Shown in pieces: positions 41,735 to 52,229 of a stretch of DNA of 64,000 bases (position 1 is its first letter; each line of letters starts with the position of its first letter). The position numbers and the translations under genes are program-made. Below the pieces are notes generated by a model. The model saw only the letters and a program-made list of their open reading frames with translations, was not told the origin of the DNA and ran no database searches. The DNA comes from Argonema galeatum A003/A1 (GTDB lineage: Bacteria; Cyanobacteriota; Cyanobacteriia; Cyanobacteriales; Aerosakkonemataceae): NCBI RefSeq assembly GCF_023333595.1, contig NZ_JAIQZM010000001.1, forward strand, positions 611,251-675,250, read 5' to 3'.

Positions 41735-43360
41735 TTAATCTTGAAAAACCATAATTTGCCCAGAATAGCAAGCCACCCAGACTTCCCTAGCTTTTGGATC
41801 GTAAGTAATCCCAATCGGATTAGATCCAACATTAACTGTTTGCACGACCTTCAGATCGCGAGTGCGAACTTTACTCACAGTATTGCTGTTGTAATTAACA
41901 ACGTAAAGCCGATCGCCATCATCGGATATAACCATACTGCGCGGCGCGGAACCCGTGGAGACTTTAGCTACAACATTACCTTTTGGTAAAGCAATCTTGG
42001 CTATTTTCCCTTCATTATTCAAGGTAGCGTAAATAAACTTTCCTGCCGGGTCTATGTTCAAATGACGGGGCGCTCGACCGACATTTTTCAGCCACTTGAC
42101 CGAATATTTTTTCAGGTCTACTTGAGCGATATCAGAAGAACCCATGATCGCAACATAGGCTTTTTGCGAAGTTTTATCTACTACAATTCCACGCGGATAT
42201 GCCCCCAGTTTAATCCGTTTGATTTCCTTATTTTTGTTCGTATCCACAACGCTCAAATCCCAGCTACACCAGTTACTCACCAGTACGAGGCGGTTATCTG
42301 GTGTAGTCGCAACAAATTTGGGAACAGCACCGACTTGGATCACCTTTTCAACCTGAAGACTTTTTGTATTGATTCGATACAAAAAACTCTCGTCAAGCTT
42401 TGGAGAAGGAGAACAGCGATCGGTCCCTGGATTATTAAATCCACGCCCGTACATCTGATAGTTAGATACCCAGGCATACTTACCATTATGGGAAAAACTG
42501 GCTTCAACAGGAGCCCCTCTGTAATTGCCTTTGAATTTGAGATAACCGTATTTGGCTAAATCCACATTATCCGGGATAGTTTTTACTAATTTATGCTCCC
42601 GGTTGTACACCGTAATCGTGTGGCTGTACATCATGTTTTGGGCAAAAAATAGACCCTGACCCGAATGCACTACCGATTTAGGCGAAATCTTGCCCGCAAT
42701 GGTTTTTTCAAGCTTCATCCGGGTGGGAACTTTAGGCTGAGCGGATTTAGCTGGAGTATTTTTAGGAGTTGTGCGAGGTTTTGGCGCAGTTTTACCAGTC
42801 CCTTTAGAAGCTGGGTGCTTCAGGGGGGCTGACTTTTTGGCCGGGGTTAACGTGCGATTTTCTAGTAACTCTTTGGTAGCTATACCCGCCACCGTCGCCA
42901 CCAAAGCCAAGACAATAACACTAAACCAAAGCATTGCGTGCCTTTTTTTCGGCTCTTTTTGTTGGGGCTTTGGCTGATCGACAATCTGGCTAATTGGGGA
43001 TGGCGTCGCAACTGGTGTAGACTTGGCGGGTTGCAACTCAATAGTCCGACTCCAAGCAGGGACTTGGGAGTGGAGTCGCTGTCCTATTACCCGCACAGTT
43101 TTAATAGGTGTGGTTCCCAGGCGACTCAAGCCTTCATAAACGAACTTGACGCAGCCTTCTTGGGAGTAGGCTTGCTGGGATATCAAGGTAAGTTGCAGAG
43201 AGTCGCCCTCTCGACTGACTGTGGCTGTGATGCCTTTTTTCCATATAACCTCGTTGATCAGGGTGGCGATCGCTTGAGGGTCTCCCTGTTGCGCTTGCGA
43301 GAAAACGGTTTCCTGCTCTGTAATTTGCTGAATCACGATGGTAGAAACTGAAAGTGGCAT
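41735..43360 (-). CDS. Membrane-anchored YVTN-type beta-propeller protein
   Basis: The 541-residue protein has an N-terminal soluble domain (about 1-110, SQAQQGDPQAIATLINEVIW), a transmembrane helix (about 143-168, MLWFSVIVLALVATVAGIAT), a Lys/Pro/Ala-rich linker, and a beta-propeller (about 215-541). Blades read VGAVPKFVATTPDNRLVLVS, LGAYPRGIVVDKTSQKAYVA and GSNPIGITYDPKAREVWVAC. Propellers of this kind bind proteins or ligands outside the cytoplasm. It lies next to the exopolysaccharide genes and might belong with them, but this is not shown. Confidence 0.85.
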   Translation of the reverse strand: MPLSVSTIVIQQITEQETVFSQAQQGDPQAIATLINEVIWKKGITATVSREGDSLQLTLISQQAYSQEGCVKFVYEGLSRLGTTPIKTVRVIGQRLHSQVPAWSRTIELQPAKSTPVATPSPISQIVDQPKPQQKEPKKRHAMLWFSVIVLALVATVAGIATKELLENRTLTPAKKSAPLKHPASKGTGKTAPKPRTTPKNTPAKSAQPKVPTRMKLEKTIAGKISPKSVVHSGQGLFFAQNMMYSHTITVYNREHKLVKTIPDNVDLAKYGYLKFKGNYRGAPVEASFSHNGKYAWVSNYQMYGRGFNNPGTDRCSPSPKLDESFLYRINTKSLQVEKVIQVGAVPKFVATTPDNRLVLVSNWCSWDLSVVDTNKNKEIKRIKLGAYPRGIVVDKTSQKAYVAIMGSSDIAQVDLKKYSVKWLKNVGRAPRHLNIDPAGKFIYATLNNEGKIAKIALPKGNVVAKVSTGSAPRSMVISDDGDRLYVVNYNSNTVSKVRTRDLKVVQTVNVGSNPIGITYDPKAREVWVACYSGQIMVFQD

Positions 43361-43482
43361 TAGCTGCCATTCTATGACCCAAGTGTCATCTATAGAAGGG
43401 GTGCCATTACCCCGAAAATTATCCGAACCAGATCGCCTGCTCCTCTACTTCTCTGCTCAAGAGCCCCTCTGCTCAAGAGCTA

Positions 43483-45705
43483 TTACGATCGCAAAGAAAT
43501 TTTTTCAGTTTTGGACCCAGGCGCTTTTGAGGTTGTAGACTCCTGGTAGTACGCCCTTGCCTGATGGAAGTAACTATCAGGTTCGTTTTCAATAATCACA
43601 CCATTGACTACTAAACCCAGCAGCTTCTGACCTGATTGCACCAAAAATTCTTTACAAGCAGTAGCACTGACAGTATCCACCACTCCCGGGCGAACCACCA
43701 ATAAAATACCATCAGTCGTTTTGCCCAAGCTAAGGGCGTCCGCCACAAGTACAATCGGAGGGGTATCGATAATTACAAAATTGTAGTTCTTAGAAAAATC
43801 CTCAATTAATGAGGCCATCCGCTTGGAATCAAGAAGGGCTAATGGGTTAGGAGGTATTACCCCCGATGGAAGCACATCCAGGTTATCCATCACCTCTTTT
43901 ACAGCCATATTAAAATCAGCCCGACCGACAATCACATCGCTCAGTCCCTCAGCATTGGTTAAGTCCCATATATGATGTTGCATCGGATGGTGCATATCCG
44001 CATCTATCAACAACACCCGGCTTCCCAATTGAGCCATAGTTGCAGCCAAATTTGCCGAAACTGTAGACTTGCCCTCTTTAGAAACAGAACTTGTTACCAC
44101 AATCGTTTTCAACTCCCGATCCGGGCTGAGAAATTTCAGGTTAGCCTGAAGCATCCGGTACGCTTCGCTGATTATCGAATGAGGAGTGTCTCTAACGGGA
44201 AGCTGCGGCACAATTCCGTCTAGTTTTCTATTAGGAAGGCTAAGTTTTTTCTTCCTAGAAGGAATCATTCCCAGCACGGTATACCTAAATAATTCCCGCA
44301 CCTCTTTAGCAGTTTTGAGCGATGGGTCTCTCAAGTCTATAAGGAAAGCTGCGATCGCGTAAAGCATAATGCCAGCGACTGCTCCTGCGGCTACGGTTAC
44401 ACTTTTTCCCTTACCGACAGCCTTTTCTGGAACGCTGGCGTACTCGATGACGCTGGCATTACCCACATTTTGATTTTCTGCAATTTGTACTTCTTGCAGA
44501 TTTTTTAAAAGAATTTTATAGGTAGATTGAGCCGCTTCTACTTGCCGCTCTAGATCCCGCTCTCCCTCTTGCAATCTGGGTAGGATATTAGCTCGTTGTC
44601 TGTAAACGGACTTGGCGCGAGTTAGATAAGTTAATTGATTAGCCAAACCCAAGCCTTCTACCTCTGAATTGACAAGTTCTTCGCTGAGTTTTTCTTTAAG
44701 CTGCCCAATCTGCAAATTTTTGTTAGGCACTTGGCTATCAGCGCCGATAGTCTCTCCTACCCGCTCTTGCAGCAAAGCTTTTAGAGACGCTTTCTTACTC
44801 TCCAAGTCAGTTATTACCGGGTGCGTATCCAGAAAGCGGGTTCGCTCGACTGTCAGCTGGCGTTCCACTTCTTGTAATTGTACAAGCGCCTGCTGCACCG
44901 CAGGAGATTGACTCAGCGAGTTCGCAGTTATGGCTTGCCGCGAATTCAGCTCTATCTTGCCTTGGAGCGCAGCAGCGCGAGCCGCTGCATCTTCAAGCTT
45001 AGCCTGAGCTCCCGAAATTTGTCTGTCTAAGTCCGCAATAGAATCTACAGCCGTGGCTCCTTCCCTTTCAAGAGCTACAATGTTGTTTTTTTCTTTAAAG
45101 CTGCGTAAAGCTGCTTCTTTTTGACGAACTCTGTCTTCTACTTGAGGTAGCTCCTTGGTAATAAATTGGCGAGCCGCAGCCGCAGAAGCCCGGTTATTAA
45201 GTACATTGGCCTCCATATAGAGACCCATGAGTTTGTTGACTATCGCCGCAGCTTCCTGAGCATCTTTGCTTTTAAAGGTAATCTGCAACACCCCGGTGCC
45301 TTTGATACCTTTCACCGTCAGCTGTTTTAGGAAGTCTTCAGGTTTCAGGGTATCGCCCTTTTTGTCTTTTATGTTTAGTGCAGTTATGGTTTTTTGGATC
45401 AGGGGGACAGAACGAACTACCTCTGCCTCTGTATCCATAGGAGTATCCATTTGATTTAGAGGCTCCAACTCTCCTATTTTGGCCCCCGCATCCGTTACTA
45501 GCGAAGAAGTAGTATTTCTCCTTTTAAACAGAAGCTTTCCTTGCGCTTCATAGGTAGGCTTTTTCAAGAAGGCAAATGCGGTTGCCAATGTAACAACAAT
45601 TACAAAGACAGTTCCAGCTGGTAGCCAACGCCGTCTTAGAATAAGCCAGTACTTTTTAAAATCTATGTCTTCGGTGTATTCTTTAGCTTCCATAAATGCT
45701 GACAC
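43483..45705 (-). CDS. Wzc-like polysaccharide co-polymerase with bacterial tyrosine kinase
   Basis: The 740-residue inner-membrane protein has an N-terminal Wzz domain with transmembrane helices near 29-49 and 438-460, a long coiled coil between them, and a C-terminal BY-kinase: Walker A SSVSKEGKST (about 535-545), Walker A' LLIDADMHHP and Walker B FVIIDTPP. The tail holds tyrosines (DSYFHQARAYYQEST) typical of the autophosphorylated cluster. Such proteins set chain length and drive export of Wzy-dependent polysaccharides. It is divergent from the flippase gene. Confidence 0.93.
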   Translation of the reverse strand: MSAFMEAKEYTEDIDFKKYWLILRRRWLPAGTVFVIVVTLATAFAFLKKPTYEAQGKLLFKRRNTTSSLVTDAGAKIGELEPLNQMDTPMDTEAEVVRSVPLIQKTITALNIKDKKGDTLKPEDFLKQLTVKGIKGTGVLQITFKSKDAQEAAAIVNKLMGLYMEANVLNNRASAAAARQFITKELPQVEDRVRQKEAALRSFKEKNNIVALEREGATAVDSIADLDRQISGAQAKLEDAAARAAALQGKIELNSRQAITANSLSQSPAVQQALVQLQEVERQLTVERTRFLDTHPVITDLESKKASLKALLQERVGETIGADSQVPNKNLQIGQLKEKLSEELVNSEVEGLGLANQLTYLTRAKSVYRQRANILPRLQEGERDLERQVEAAQSTYKILLKNLQEVQIAENQNVGNASVIEYASVPEKAVGKGKSVTVAAGAVAGIMLYAIAAFLIDLRDPSLKTAKEVRELFRYTVLGMIPSRKKKLSLPNRKLDGIVPQLPVRDTPHSIISEAYRMLQANLKFLSPDRELKTIVVTSSVSKEGKSTVSANLAATMAQLGSRVLLIDADMHHPMQHHIWDLTNAEGLSDVIVGRADFNMAVKEVMDNLDVLPSGVIPPNPLALLDSKRMASLIEDFSKNYNFVIIDTPPIVLVADALSLGKTTDGILLVVRPGVVDTVSATACKEFLVQSGQKLLGLVVNGVIIENEPDSYFHQARAYYQESTTSKAPGSKTEKISLRS

Positions 45706-46297
45706 CAGAGAGTGTTTGCAAGCTTTTCTGGCAGTAGGAGAGTTACATCAGCTGCCAGATATCTTAGATCATTGTAGTCTAAACCATTTCCTGGCTGATC
45801 TGGGGCAGGTACTCATAATCTTAGCCTAGTAGTATTGGGGAATTCAAACATTTTGCGATCGCACTTGGGCTTAAGTTAGATATCGCTCACCCCCAAGAGC
45901 AACAACAAGCACCTAGAAGCTGAAAAAGCGCTCTGGGCTACGCCGGAGCGCCTTTTATCCGACTTCCACCACAGCCAGCGCAGGTATGAGGGCTCAAAAC
46001 TTGCAGCGTTGTGTTGATTTGAAGTAGACTTCAGGGAAAATCAGTCAGCAGCAGAGGAGCGGGCCTATCTGTTGCAAGACAATAGTGAAATGGTATTAAA
46101 CTTAAAATTTTAGTAGGCTGACAATCCGTCAAACGCATCGTGATCACAACTGCGCCTCCCGTCAAAGAGTCTCCCTCCCCAGACGCCCCCAAGATTCGGT
46201 GGCTGAATATCTTTTTAGACCCGCTTGTTTTCTGGAAGCCTTTAGTTCTAATGTCGGATTGTTTGCTTTGCACCATTGGCTTTTTCAGGGGACAACC
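45706..46297. other. Divergent regulatory region of the exopolysaccharide locus
   Basis: About 590 bases separate the Wzc-like and flippase genes. GCGCTC and GAGCGC (45928-45933 and 45946-45951), followed by CTTTT, form a terminator-like hairpin in the plus direction; its upstream gene is not evident. No credible gene is seen; antisense and upstream frames here lack domains. Confidence 0.5.
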
Positions 46298-47692
46298 ATG
46301 AGCCTGCGGACTCAAGTATTGCGTGGAGGCACCTACCTGGTACTGCGTCAGGGACTGGGTGTAATAATCAGCTTGGCGGGAGTGCTGCTGCTCACCCGTG
46401 TCATCGGCCCTGAGAAATACGGTATCTACGCAGCCGCCACCAGTATATTTCTCTATCTTCAGATGCTCAGCCAGTTGGGAATTGAAGTTTATCTGGTGCG
46501 GCGGGAAGGGGAAGAACAACTGGGAGTATACCACCAAGCTTTCACCCTTCTGCTTTTCCAAGGACTGGGAGGAATGCTCCTAGCCGTTTTAGCGCTTCCC
46601 CTCTTAGAAAAGTGGGTGAACCTAGAAGGGTTTCGCTCTGTGGCACAAGTTTTGTTTTTGGGACTCCCAGTGGTTCTGTTGAATCAAGTACCTATGGCTC
46701 GGCTAGAGCGGAACCTGGACTACAAGCGGGTAGCTTTAATTGAGCTTTTCGGTCAGCTGGTCTATTATTTGGTGGCGTTTCCAATGGCCTTCCGGGGAGC
46801 CGGAGTATGGGCGCTGGTGGGTGGATGGTGGGTTCAGCAAATCCAGTCTCTAGCACTCCTGTACTGGAGTGCCAACTACCGTCCCGGTTTTTCCTGGGAT
46901 CTGAATTTAGTTAAGGAAATGCTGGGCTACAGCACCGGCTTCTCCGCCTCAATGTGGGTGTGGCAGCTGCGTACCTTAGTCAACCCGTTGCTGGTAGGGC
47001 GGTACGCTGGGGCAGAGGCAGTGGGATACGTAGCCTTAGCCATCCGCATAATAGACATTCTCAGTTTCGTAAAAGCGGCAACCTGGCGGATTTCCATTGC
47101 CACCTTAGGTCGCTTGCAGGGCGATCGAGACCGACTGGTGAAAGCCGTGACCGAAGGCATGGGTCTCCAGATTTTAGCTTTGGGCCCTCTCCTAGTAGCG
47201 GCCAGCTGGCTTTTGCCTTGGCTGATTCCTCTAGTGTTTGGTCCGCGCTGGCTTCCAGTGGTGCAGGTTTATGCTTTTATCGCCTTGAGCAATCTGACCA
47301 ACTCGCTGTTCAATATGCACTCCTCAGCTCTCTACGTGCTCCGGCGTAACTGGGAGGTTACAGCCTTTCATGTGGTGCATATAGCCATTTTTCTAGGGTC
47401 GGCATTCCTGCTGGTGCCCCGTTTCGGGTTAGTGGGGTACGGCTGGGCCGAGGTGGCGACCTTGGCTGGTTATGTTGCGATCCACTTCTACCTGGTGCGC
47501 TATATTGGCAATCCCGACTATCGGCTGGCTGGTTTGTGGTGGGCTGCCTGTACAGCGGCTTTGTTTGTTTATCAGTTAGGATGGTGGGCGGCTTTGGGCT
47601 TAGTAGCAGTGGCTTTATTGCCCAACACCCAGCAGAAGCTGAAAGATTACATTGCTAGCCTCAGGGGGGTAAAGCGCGAAGCACAATCGTAA
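46298..47692 (+). CDS. Polysaccharide flippase (Wzx-like, oligosaccharide flippase family)
   Basis: The protein has 464 residues from ATG 46298; the frame extends upstream to 46199 but the added leader is not membrane-like. It starts MSLRTQVLRGGTYLVLRQGL and carries about twelve hydrophobic segments, the MOP superfamily layout. GAGVWALVGGWWVQQIQSLA and VGRYAGAEAVGYVALAIRII are typical of the family. It moves lipid-linked repeat units across the inner membrane. It heads a run of plus-strand exopolysaccharide genes. Confidence 0.92.
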   Translation: MSLRTQVLRGGTYLVLRQGLGVIISLAGVLLLTRVIGPEKYGIYAAATSIFLYLQMLSQLGIEVYLVRREGEEQLGVYHQAFTLLLFQGLGGMLLAVLALPLLEKWVNLEGFRSVAQVLFLGLPVVLLNQVPMARLERNLDYKRVALIELFGQLVYYLVAFPMAFRGAGVWALVGGWWVQQIQSLALLYWSANYRPGFSWDLNLVKEMLGYSTGFSASMWVWQLRTLVNPLLVGRYAGAEAVGYVALAIRIIDILSFVKAATWRISIATLGRLQGDRDRLVKAVTEGMGLQILALGPLLVAASWLLPWLIPLVFGPRWLPVVQVYAFIALSNLTNSLFNMHSSALYVLRRNWEVTAFHVVHIAIFLGSAFLLVPRFGLVGYGWAEVATLAGYVAIHFYLVRYIGNPDYRLAGLWWAACTAALFVYQLGWWAALGLVAVALLPNTQQKLKDYIASLRGVKREAQS

Positions 47693-47735
47693 GGGTAAAA
47701 ATTAATTATAGAGTCGTTTACCACCGCCATTAGTT

Positions 47736-49043
47736 GTGAACCCACTCCTAAACTTTTTTGAAAAAAGATTCGCCGTTTTTGGGCTGCTAGTTTTCACGGG
47801 CGTCTTGAATTTCTCAAGCTATTACAACGTCTCGGAGGGTGTGCCTGGATATGGTGTTTATGTCGCTTCCGCGTTCGACAAGATCGTGTTGCTAATGCAG
47901 TTGGCGATTTATGCAATTAGCATCTTCTTTCTGATTGCACGGTTTAAAAGTGTTGTTCGTCCTGCTATGAGAGACCCATTCTTATGGGCTTTGATGGCAA
48001 TTGTCGTTACCTCGTTTAGTTGGTCTGATTTCCCCTACGATTCGCGAAAATACGGTCTAACTGCACTACTGACAACCTTGTTTGGAGTGTATTTGGCTTC
48101 GCGCTATAGCTTGAAAGAGCAACTGCGAATAGTAGCGTGGGCAGTTGGCATAGCAGCAGTGTTCAGCTTATTTTATAGTCTGGCGTTGCGGGGAGCCGGG
48201 GTAGAGCAAGGGCTGCATCCGGGAGCATGGCGGGGTCCTTTGATGCACAAAAATATGTTTGCTCGCCTTATGGTTGTATCGGCGCTGCCTCCCTTGCTTG
48301 TTGCTATGAATGCTCGCAGGTATCGTTACGTTTGGTGGGCTGTTTTTGGTCTTACAGTTGTCCTGATTCTGCTTTCAACTTCAAAAACTGCCCTGGTTAT
48401 TCTTATTACCCTTATGATTCTCGTGCCTCTCTACAAAGCTTTGCGGTGGAGCGATAACCTGGCTATTCCCTTCTTTATCACTATTATATTAGTGGGTGGA
48501 AGTATAGCTACGTGGACTGTGGGTAATTGGGAGAACTTTCTGTTTAGTCTGGGGCGCGATCCCACCCTCAGCGGTCGTACATACATTTGGGATGCTGTAA
48601 TGGAGAAAATCTGGGAGCGCCCTTGGTTGGGCTATGGATTTGAGGCTTTCTGGATAGAAGGGGGGGAGTCATCCTATGTTTGGCGTGCAGTTCGCTATAA
48701 GGTGTACCAGGCTCACAATGGCTTTTTAAACTTAGGAGTTGAAATTGGCTTGTTAGGGCTGTTGTTTTTTGGGCTTAGTATTCTTTTCGCCTACATCCGC
48801 GCAATAAATTGGGCTCGCTTTGGTAAAACATCTGAATCTCTATGGCCGCTAATTTACGTGACGTTCTTACCAATGTATAACTACACTGAAAGTACAATTG
48901 TAGAACAAAACTCGATATATTGGGTATTATTTGTAGCAATCACCCTTTCTTTGAAGCGTGTCCCGATGGCAAATACTAGGTCGGAAAGCGAAAGCCTGAG
49001 AAAAGAAATGGCTGGTCGAACAAGCATAGAAAGCTTACCGTAA
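47736..49043 (+). CDS. O-antigen ligase/polymerase family membrane protein (Wzy-like)
   Basis: The 435-residue protein (start 47736 is GTG) has about ten transmembrane helices and the Wzy_C/WaaL periplasmic motif RDPTLSGRTYIWDAVMEKIW with ERPWLGYGFEAFW. His in QAHNGFLNLGVEIGLLGLL matches the conserved H-N in this family. It joins polysaccharide repeat units. Together with Wzx and Wzc in this locus it defines a Wzy-dependent pathway. Confidence 0.9.
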   Translation: MNPLLNFFEKRFAVFGLLVFTGVLNFSSYYNVSEGVPGYGVYVASAFDKIVLLMQLAIYAISIFFLIARFKSVVRPAMRDPFLWALMAIVVTSFSWSDFPYDSRKYGLTALLTTLFGVYLASRYSLKEQLRIVAWAVGIAAVFSLFYSLALRGAGVEQGLHPGAWRGPLMHKNMFARLMVVSALPPLLVAMNARRYRYVWWAVFGLTVVLILLSTSKTALVILITLMILVPLYKALRWSDNLAIPFFITIILVGGSIATWTVGNWENFLFSLGRDPTLSGRTYIWDAVMEKIWERPWLGYGFEAFWIEGGESSYVWRAVRYKVYQAHNGFLNLGVEIGLLGLLFFGLSILFAYIRAINWARFGKTSESLWPLIYVTFLPMYNYTESTIVEQNSIYWVLFVAITLSLKRVPMANTRSESESLRKEMAGRTSIESLP

Positions 49044-49108
49044 TATCGTACTTGTTTTGTGTTGTTAACCATCGATTTTAGTTGAGATTATAGCAGAGGA
49101 ATACCGCC

Positions 49109-50077
49109 ATGAATACCCAAGTAAAACTAACGGAAAGCACGCAAAAACTACTCTGCTGTCCGGTTTGCAGATCAAAAGTGGTCTGGGAAAACGAGCAATT
49201 TCAATGCACGAATTCCCAGTGTAAAAGTAATTTTCCGGTAGTTGAGGGGATACCTATTCTGATCGACGAAAAGTCCAGTATTTTTTCTTTTGAGGATTTT
49301 CTAAATTATAAAGATACCACGTTCGATTTCCAATCCCAATCTAAAATAAAACAGTTCGTAAGCAATCTCCTGCCTGACATTAACGCCAATGTGAAGGGAA
49401 AGAAGAATTATGACAAGTTTTTAGATCTGGTTATGCAGCAGAACGCTCGACCTAAAATTTTGGTAGTCGGTGGGGGAATAGTTGGGGAAGGAATGGAAGA
49501 TATATTATCCAATCCAGCGGTGGAAATTATTAGCAGCGATGTGTCTTTTGGCCCCTGTACGGCATTGATATGCGACGCGCACGACATCCCTTTTGCCGAT
49601 AACTCGTTTGATGGCGTAATTGTACAAGCTGTACTGGAACACGTTGTAGATCCAAACCGATGTGTAGAAGAAATTCATCGGGTACTTAAACCAAATGGGG
49701 TGGTTTATGCAGAAACTCCATTTATGCAGCAAGTACACATGGGTAGATATGATTTTACTCGCTTTACCCACTTAGGACATCGCCGTTTGTTCCGAAAGTT
49801 TGAAGAAATTTCTGGTGGCCCGGTGTGCGGACCGGGAATGGCACTAGCTTGGTCGTATCAATACTTTCTTTTGAGTTTCGTCAAGAACAAAGCTGCCAAA
49901 AATTTTGTCAAAGCTTTTACCAGATTGACATCGTTTTGGTTGAAATACTTTGACTATTTCTTAATTGATAAGGCGGGAACGTTTGATGCGGCAGCGGGAT
50001 ATTATTTTCTAGGCAAAAAGAGCGATCGCGTTCTTGACGACCGGGAACTGCTCAAACTATACAAAGGTATACAATAG
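49109..50077 (+). CDS. Methyltransferase with Trm112-like zinc-binding N-terminus
   Basis: The 322-residue protein starts with a Trm112-type domain (KLLCCPVCRSKVVW, CTNSQCKSNFPVVEGIPILI) with four cysteines, then a class I SAM methyltransferase: ILVVGGGIVGEGM (motif I, about 115-127), FADNSFDGVIVQAVLEHVVD and VLKPNGVVYAETPF. Such proteins in polysaccharide loci methylate sugars or act on lipid-linked intermediates. It lies between the polymerase and a glycosyltransferase gene in the same direction. Confidence 0.88.
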   Translation: MNTQVKLTESTQKLLCCPVCRSKVVWENEQFQCTNSQCKSNFPVVEGIPILIDEKSSIFSFEDFLNYKDTTFDFQSQSKIKQFVSNLLPDINANVKGKKNYDKFLDLVMQQNARPKILVVGGGIVGEGMEDILSNPAVEIISSDVSFGPCTALICDAHDIPFADNSFDGVIVQAVLEHVVDPNRCVEEIHRVLKPNGVVYAETPFMQQVHMGRYDFTRFTHLGHRRLFRKFEEISGGPVCGPGMALAWSYQYFLLSFVKNKAAKNFVKAFTRLTSFWLKYFDYFLIDKAGTFDAAAGYYFLGKKSDRVLDDRELLKLYKGIQ

Positions 50078-50116
50078 AGTTGCTTCTCACCCGAAATTGG
50101 CAGAAATTCATTACTA

Positions 50117-51235
50117 ATGCCTGGGAGAAAAAAATTAAAAATGTCTACTGTGGCAATTTTCATTCCAAACCTCTTTGGCGGTGGAGTCGAAAGAGTAATA
50201 ATCAACCTGATTCGTGCTTTTGTCGAGCAAGGTTTAAGCGTAGACTTGGTTTTACTTAGGGTTGAAGGACCTTACCTATCTTTAGTACCTAAAGAGGTGC
50301 GAATCGTCAACCTGAAAAGTAAGCGGCTGCTATCAAGCCTCCCTGCGCTGGTACGCTACCTGAAAGAAAATAAACCATCAGTTCTGCTATCGGCTATGGA
50401 AGACATTAACATAGTAGCTTTGTGGGCTCGCAGGCTAGCTGGCGTATCTACCCGAGTGGTGGTGAGCGTGCATAACACGCTTTCGCAAGAATCGCAAAAC
50501 TCGACTGAGTTGAAAAGGCGAATTGCACCTTACTTAACACGCTGGTTCTACCCTTCGGCGGATGCAATTGTTGCAGTATCCCAAGGGTCGGCTGAAGATT
50601 TGGCAAGTCTGGGTTTGTCAAAAGAACGTATTAAAGTGATCTACAACCCAGTGGTTACCCCAGAATTATTCGAGAAAGCCACCGAATCGCCGGATCATTC
50701 TTGGTTTAAACCTGGTGAACCTCCGGTGATTTTAGGCGTGGGACGCCTGGAAAAGCAGAAAGATTTTGCTACGCTGATTCGAGCTTTTGCTATTGTGAAA
50801 CAACAGCGTCCAGTGCGGCTGATGATTTTGGGTGAGGGGAAAGAACGACCGTACTTGGAGGCTTTGGTGCAGGAACTGGGTATAGCGGAAAATGTGGCTT
50901 TACCTGGATTTGTGGCGAACCCCTACGCTTATATGGCAACATCTGCGGTATTCGTACTGTCGTCGTTATTTGAGGGGTTGCCTACCGTACTGATTGAGGC
51001 TTTAGCAGCGGGAACCCCAGTAGTCTCTACTGACTGCAAAAGTGGCCCCGCAGAAATTTTGTCAAACGGAGAGTATGGGAAATTAGTACCCGTTGGGGAT
51101 ATCAAAGGTATGGCAGAAGCGATCGCTAGCACCTTAGACTCGCCTCCTGACGCTGAAGCACTGCGGCAAAAAGCGGCTGAGTTCTCGCTAGACAAGGCTG
51201 TAGTAAAGTACCGCCAGGTTTTGCAAGTAAATTAA
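50117..51235 (+). CDS. Glycosyltransferase family 4
   Basis: The 372-residue protein (364 if it starts at ATG 50141) has the GT-B fold of family GT4: N-terminal FIPNLFGGGVERVIINLIRA, C-terminal GVGRLEKQKDFATLIRAFAI, and the E-x7-E motif FEGLPTVLIEALAAGTPVVS. It transfers a sugar from an NDP-sugar in the assembly of the repeat unit. The exact sugar is unknown. Confidence 0.93.
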   Translation: MPGRKKLKMSTVAIFIPNLFGGGVERVIINLIRAFVEQGLSVDLVLLRVEGPYLSLVPKEVRIVNLKSKRLLSSLPALVRYLKENKPSVLLSAMEDINIVALWARRLAGVSTRVVVSVHNTLSQESQNSTELKRRIAPYLTRWFYPSADAIVAVSQGSAEDLASLGLSKERIKVIYNPVVTPELFEKATESPDHSWFKPGEPPVILGVGRLEKQKDFATLIRAFAIVKQQRPVRLMILGEGKERPYLEALVQELGIAENVALPGFVANPYAYMATSAVFVLSSLFEGLPTVLIEALAAGTPVVSTDCKSGPAEILSNGEYGKLVPVGDIKGMAEAIASTLDSPPDAEALRQKAAEFSLDKAVVKYRQVLQVN

Positions 51236-51284
51236 AAATTGCAGAATGTCTGTTTCATTTTAAAAAGTCTGAAAGGGGGAAAGC

Positions 51285-52229
51285 ATGGAAGATAAACCTT
51301 TAGTTAGCATCGCTATAAATAACTACAATTACGCTCGTTTTCTAGGCGAAGCAATTGACAGCGCTCTCAACCAAACTTATCCCCATACCGAGGTAATTGT
51401 GGTGGACGACGGTTCCACCGATAACTCGCGGGAAATTATCGCCAGTTACGGGGATAAAATTATCCCGTTGCTAAAGGAAAATGGCGGACAAGCTTCGGCT
51501 TTCAACGCAGGCTTTGCAGCGAGTAAAGGAGATATTATTTGCTTTTTGGATGCCGATGATATGTTTCTGCCTGAAAAAGCGGCAGAAATCGTAGATGCGT
51601 TTGGCTCAAGCCCTGACTTGGGTTGGTGTTTCCATGCTCTTAAATGGGTGGACGACAATGGCAAACCACTCAATCCTAAAAACAGCCATGAAGGGGAATC
51701 TATTAGTAAAAACGGTTTCCCGAAGCGCGAATACGATTTGCGAGCCGACATCAAAAAAGGCAAACTAAAAAATAAATTAGCTCATCTTCCCTCTACGACT
51801 GCTCTCTGCTTTTCCCGTTCATTGCTACAGCAGATTCTGCCAATGCCGGAAGCTAAAAGAATTGGTCTTAACGATGGTTATCTGGAATTTACAGCCATAG
51901 GACTGAGTAAAGGTTTGATGTTGGATAAGGAATTAGCGCTTTATAGAGTACATGGCTCTAATGCGTATAGTATGAGGAATGACAGACAAAAGGTGCAAGC
52001 CAGGATCGGCACTATTACAGGCTATTGGCTGCGAGTTAAATTTCCTGATTTTTCTAAATTTGCTAATAATTTAGTGGGAACGGGTTTGGGTATGTATTGG
52101 CGTGCAGGAGGTGTTGAGGAAGAATATCGAGAATTGGTCAAAAATCATCTAGCTTCGGTGACGCTACCAGAGAAAGTGGAAATTTATGCTAGAGCAGCTT
52201 TTAATTATTTGAAAAATACTACATTTTAA
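51285..52229 (+). CDS. Glycosyltransferase family 2
   Basis: The 314-residue protein has the GT-A fold: ISIAINNYNYARFLGEAIDS-type start, VVDDGSTDNSREII and the metal-binding FLDADDMFLPEKA (DxD at about 90-92). It starts 50 bases after the GT4 gene with a good AAAGGGGGAAA upstream. The later part (RIGLNDGYLEFTAIGLSKGL) is typical of GT2 enzymes acting on polysaccharide repeat units. Confidence 0.93.
   Translation: MEDKPLVSIAINNYNYARFLGEAIDSALNQTYPHTEVIVVDDGSTDNSREIIASYGDKIIPLLKENGGQASAFNAGFAASKGDIICFLDADDMFLPEKAAEIVDAFGSSPDLGWCFHALKWVDDNGKPLNPKNSHEGESISKNGFPKREYDLRADIKKGKLKNKLAHLPSTTALCFSRSLLQQILPMPEAKRIGLNDGYLEFTAIGLSKGLMLDKELALYRVHGSNAYSMRNDRQKVQARIGTITGYWLRVKFPDFSKFANNLVGTGLGMYWRAGGVEEEYRELVKNHLASVTLPEKVEIYARAAFNYLKNTTF

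Noticed and set aside
46031..46561. A 176-residue minus-strand frame upstream of and across the flippase start
   Set aside because: It is antisense to the flippase N-terminus, has no domain pattern and no ribosome-binding site; the flippase is clearly real.
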